Shown here one piece after another: positions 5,601 to 6,623 of a stretch of DNA of 6,623 nt. A model generated the notes under the pieces. The model ran no database searches, was not told the DNA's origin, and worked only from the letters and a program-made list of their open reading frames with translations. The DNA comes from Planctomycetota bacterium. GTDB lineage: Bacteria > Planctomycetota > MHYJ01 > JACPRB01. The translations under genes and the position numbers were made by a program. Positions within the stretch are counted from its first letter, which is position 1, and every line of letters starts with the position of its first letter. Location: contig JACQFK010000610.1 of the NCBI GenBank assembly GCA_016200125.1, forward strand, positions 1-6,623. Direction: 5' to 3'.

Positions 5601-6623
5601 AAGTACGTGCAGTACAGGTCGATCACCCGGTAGGCGTCGTCGACGAGCGGTATCACCGGCCACTTGTCGAAGGCCGTGCAGGGGTGGACGATCCCGCAGG
5701 CGATCCGGTCGCCGACGCGCAGCTCGACGCCCGGCGGCATCGTCATGAACGCGTGCTGGTCGTTGAGCTTCTCGACCTTCGCGCCCTCCAGCGCCCGACC
5801 CTCACTGCGCTTCTGTCCCGGACGGACGACGGCCAGCGGGACGGGCAGCTCCGCGTCGTGCGGCGCATCCCGCTTCCCGAAGGTCAGGATCGCGGTCTTG
5901 CCGTCGCGGACCGACTGCACCAGGGACCAGAGCTCCAGCGCCGGTCGGAACGCGGGCCAGGCCTTCTCGCCCATCCCGCGGTCCCGCGCCCGCTTGATGT
6001 GGGGCGGGTAGAGGCCGTGGTCGTGCGAGACGTGGCAGCCGCTCCGCACGACGACCCGGTAGCGGTTCGTGAGCGAGGGCAGGATCTCGTGCTGGTAGTC
6101 GAGGAACGAGGTGCCCCCCACGCTGAAGAGGTGCGGCTCCTTGGGGGCGGGAAGCTCCTTCGCGAGCGCGTCCGTCATCCGGATCAGCGCCTCGAGGTAC
6201 TCCTTCACGGTCGGGGCTTCGTTGAGCCGGGCGATGCCCTCGTAGCCCTCGAAGCCCGCGAACTCGAGAAGGCCGGCCTGGCGCTGGATCGCCCCGATCA
6301 CGGCCCGCCCTTCGTCCAGCGTCCGCACGCCGGTCCGCCACGCTTCGCGTCCGCCCTCCAGGAGGACCCGCAGCGGCCGCTTCGCGCCCGCCGTCCTCAG
6401 GTGGCCGGCGAGGTGGTCGACGCTCTCGACGCTGTCGACGATGGAGGTGAATTCCAGCGCGGGATCCGCGTGGACGAGCTCGACGACGGCGCGGATGTTG
6501 GCGCGGCCGACGAGCTGGTTGGCCATGAGGAGCCGCCGGACGCCGTAGCGGGCGGCGACGCAGGCCTGCTGGGCCGTCGCCACCGTGATGCCCCAGGCCC
6601 CCGCGTCGAGCTGGCGGCGGTAG
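5597..6623 (-). CDS. PLP-dependent D-threonine aldolase / D-serine dehydratase-like enzyme (5' end outside window)
   Basis: The frame is open from the right edge: 341 residues are visible and the N-terminus, including the expected PLP lysine, is outside. The visible start YRRQLDAGAWGITVATAQQA is the strand just after the lysine region in the alanine racemase-type barrel (fold type III), so an internal GTG at 6583 is not the real start. Visible landmarks are LLMANQLVG (31-39), EFAGFEGYEG (120-129), a Gly-rich phosphate-binding segment FSVGGTSF (166-173), and the C-terminal dehydratase-like domain with VRSGCHVSHDHG (192-203) and the putative metal site HPCTAFDKW (313-321). The family splits D-3-hydroxyamino acids into glycine and an aldehyde, or deaminates D-serine, using PLP plus a divalent metal. 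Substrate cannot be decided here. It looks intact and is probably cytoplasmic, and it shares no pathway with its neighbours. Confidence 0.9.
   Translation of the reverse strand, partial: YRRQLDAGAWGITVATAQQACVAARYGVRRLLMANQLVGRANIRAVVELVHADPALEFTSIVDSVESVDHLAGHLRTAGAKRPLRVLLEGGREAWRTGVRTLDEGRAVIGAIQRQAGLLEFAGFEGYEGIARLNEAPTVKEYLEALIRMTDALAKELPAPKEPHLFSVGGTSFLDYQHEILPSLTNRYRVVVRSGCHVSHDHGLYPPHIKRARDRGMGEKAWPAFRPALELWSLVQSVRDGKTAILTFGKRDAPHDAELPVPLAVVRPGQKRSEGRALEGAKVEKLNDQHAFMTMPPGVELRVGDRIACGIVHPCTAFDKWPVIPLVDDAYRVIDLYCTYF

Noticed and set aside
5603..5616. Short inverted repeat GTAC-n5-GTAC near the end of the PLP enzyme gene, considered as a terminator
   Set aside because: A 4 bp stem with no T-tract inside coding sequence is too weak to support.
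4560..5663. 367-codon open frame on the minus strand opposite the SH3-like protein gene
   Set aside because: The plus-strand gene has a signal peptide, a strong ribosome binding site and a recognisable module. The antisense translation is Leu/Arg/Val-rich without any.
1..6623. CRISPR arrays, tRNA or rRNA genes, insertion sequences, phage or defence genes
   Set aside because: No regular repeats, cloverleaf-like segments, terminal inverted repeats or transposase-like proteins are visible. Coding sequence explains nearly all of the window.

Overview
The window is GC-rich, gene-dense bacterial DNA with three complete genes, one complete member of a two-gene operon, and two genes cut by the window edges. 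The DUF1592-type c-type cytochrome protein paired with a Tat-exported DUF1552 protein is typical of Planctomycetota and also occurs in Acidobacteriota, Verrucomicrobiota and Myxococcota. The small secreted protein opening with an 'I-x-LKNGG-x-xEG' SH3-like module is also common in planctomycete-like genomes. My best guess is an uncultured Planctomycetota or Acidobacteriota member. This is inference from gene families only.

Layout from left to right. Bases 1-545 (minus) hold the N-terminal part of a DUF1552 protein. Bases 553-2943 (minus) hold a complete DUF1592/DUF1588/DUF1587/DUF1595/DUF1585 protein with two CxxCH haem motifs; it lies upstream of DUF1552 in the same operon. Bases 2944-3031 are a divergent intergenic gap. 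Bases 3032-3475 (plus) encode a stand-alone receiver-domain response regulator. It runs tail-to-tail, with a 19 bp overlap, into a secreted Kelch-like beta-propeller gene at 3457-4563 (minus). A second divergent gap (4564-4655) separates this from a secreted SH3-like protein with a charged helix and an Arg/Gly/Tyr-rich tail at 4656-5600 (plus). That gene's stop codon overlaps the stop of a PLP-dependent D-threonine aldolase / D-serine dehydratase-like gene at 5597-6623 (minus, N-terminus outside the window).

The DUF1592 and DUF1552 proteins almost certainly work together in the cell envelope: the stop codon of the first lies inside the ribosome binding site of the second. The other genes share no visible pathway. 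Apart from the operon, the strands alternate, so neighbours are divergent or convergent and probably expressed independently. Four of the six products carry export signals or belong to exported families only where stated; the regulator and the PLP enzyme look cytoplasmic, although the N-terminus of the enzyme is not visible.

I found no CRISPR array, RNA gene, insertion sequence, phage gene or defence system, and nothing that convincingly forms a new multi-gene system. The more interesting points are local: two start codons placed almost directly behind a TATGAT -10 hexamer (possible leaderless mRNAs), a GC hairpin inside a convergent gene overlap, a stop/Shine-Dalgarno fusion in the cytochrome operon, and a secreted protein with an RG-rich tail encoded across a G8 tract.
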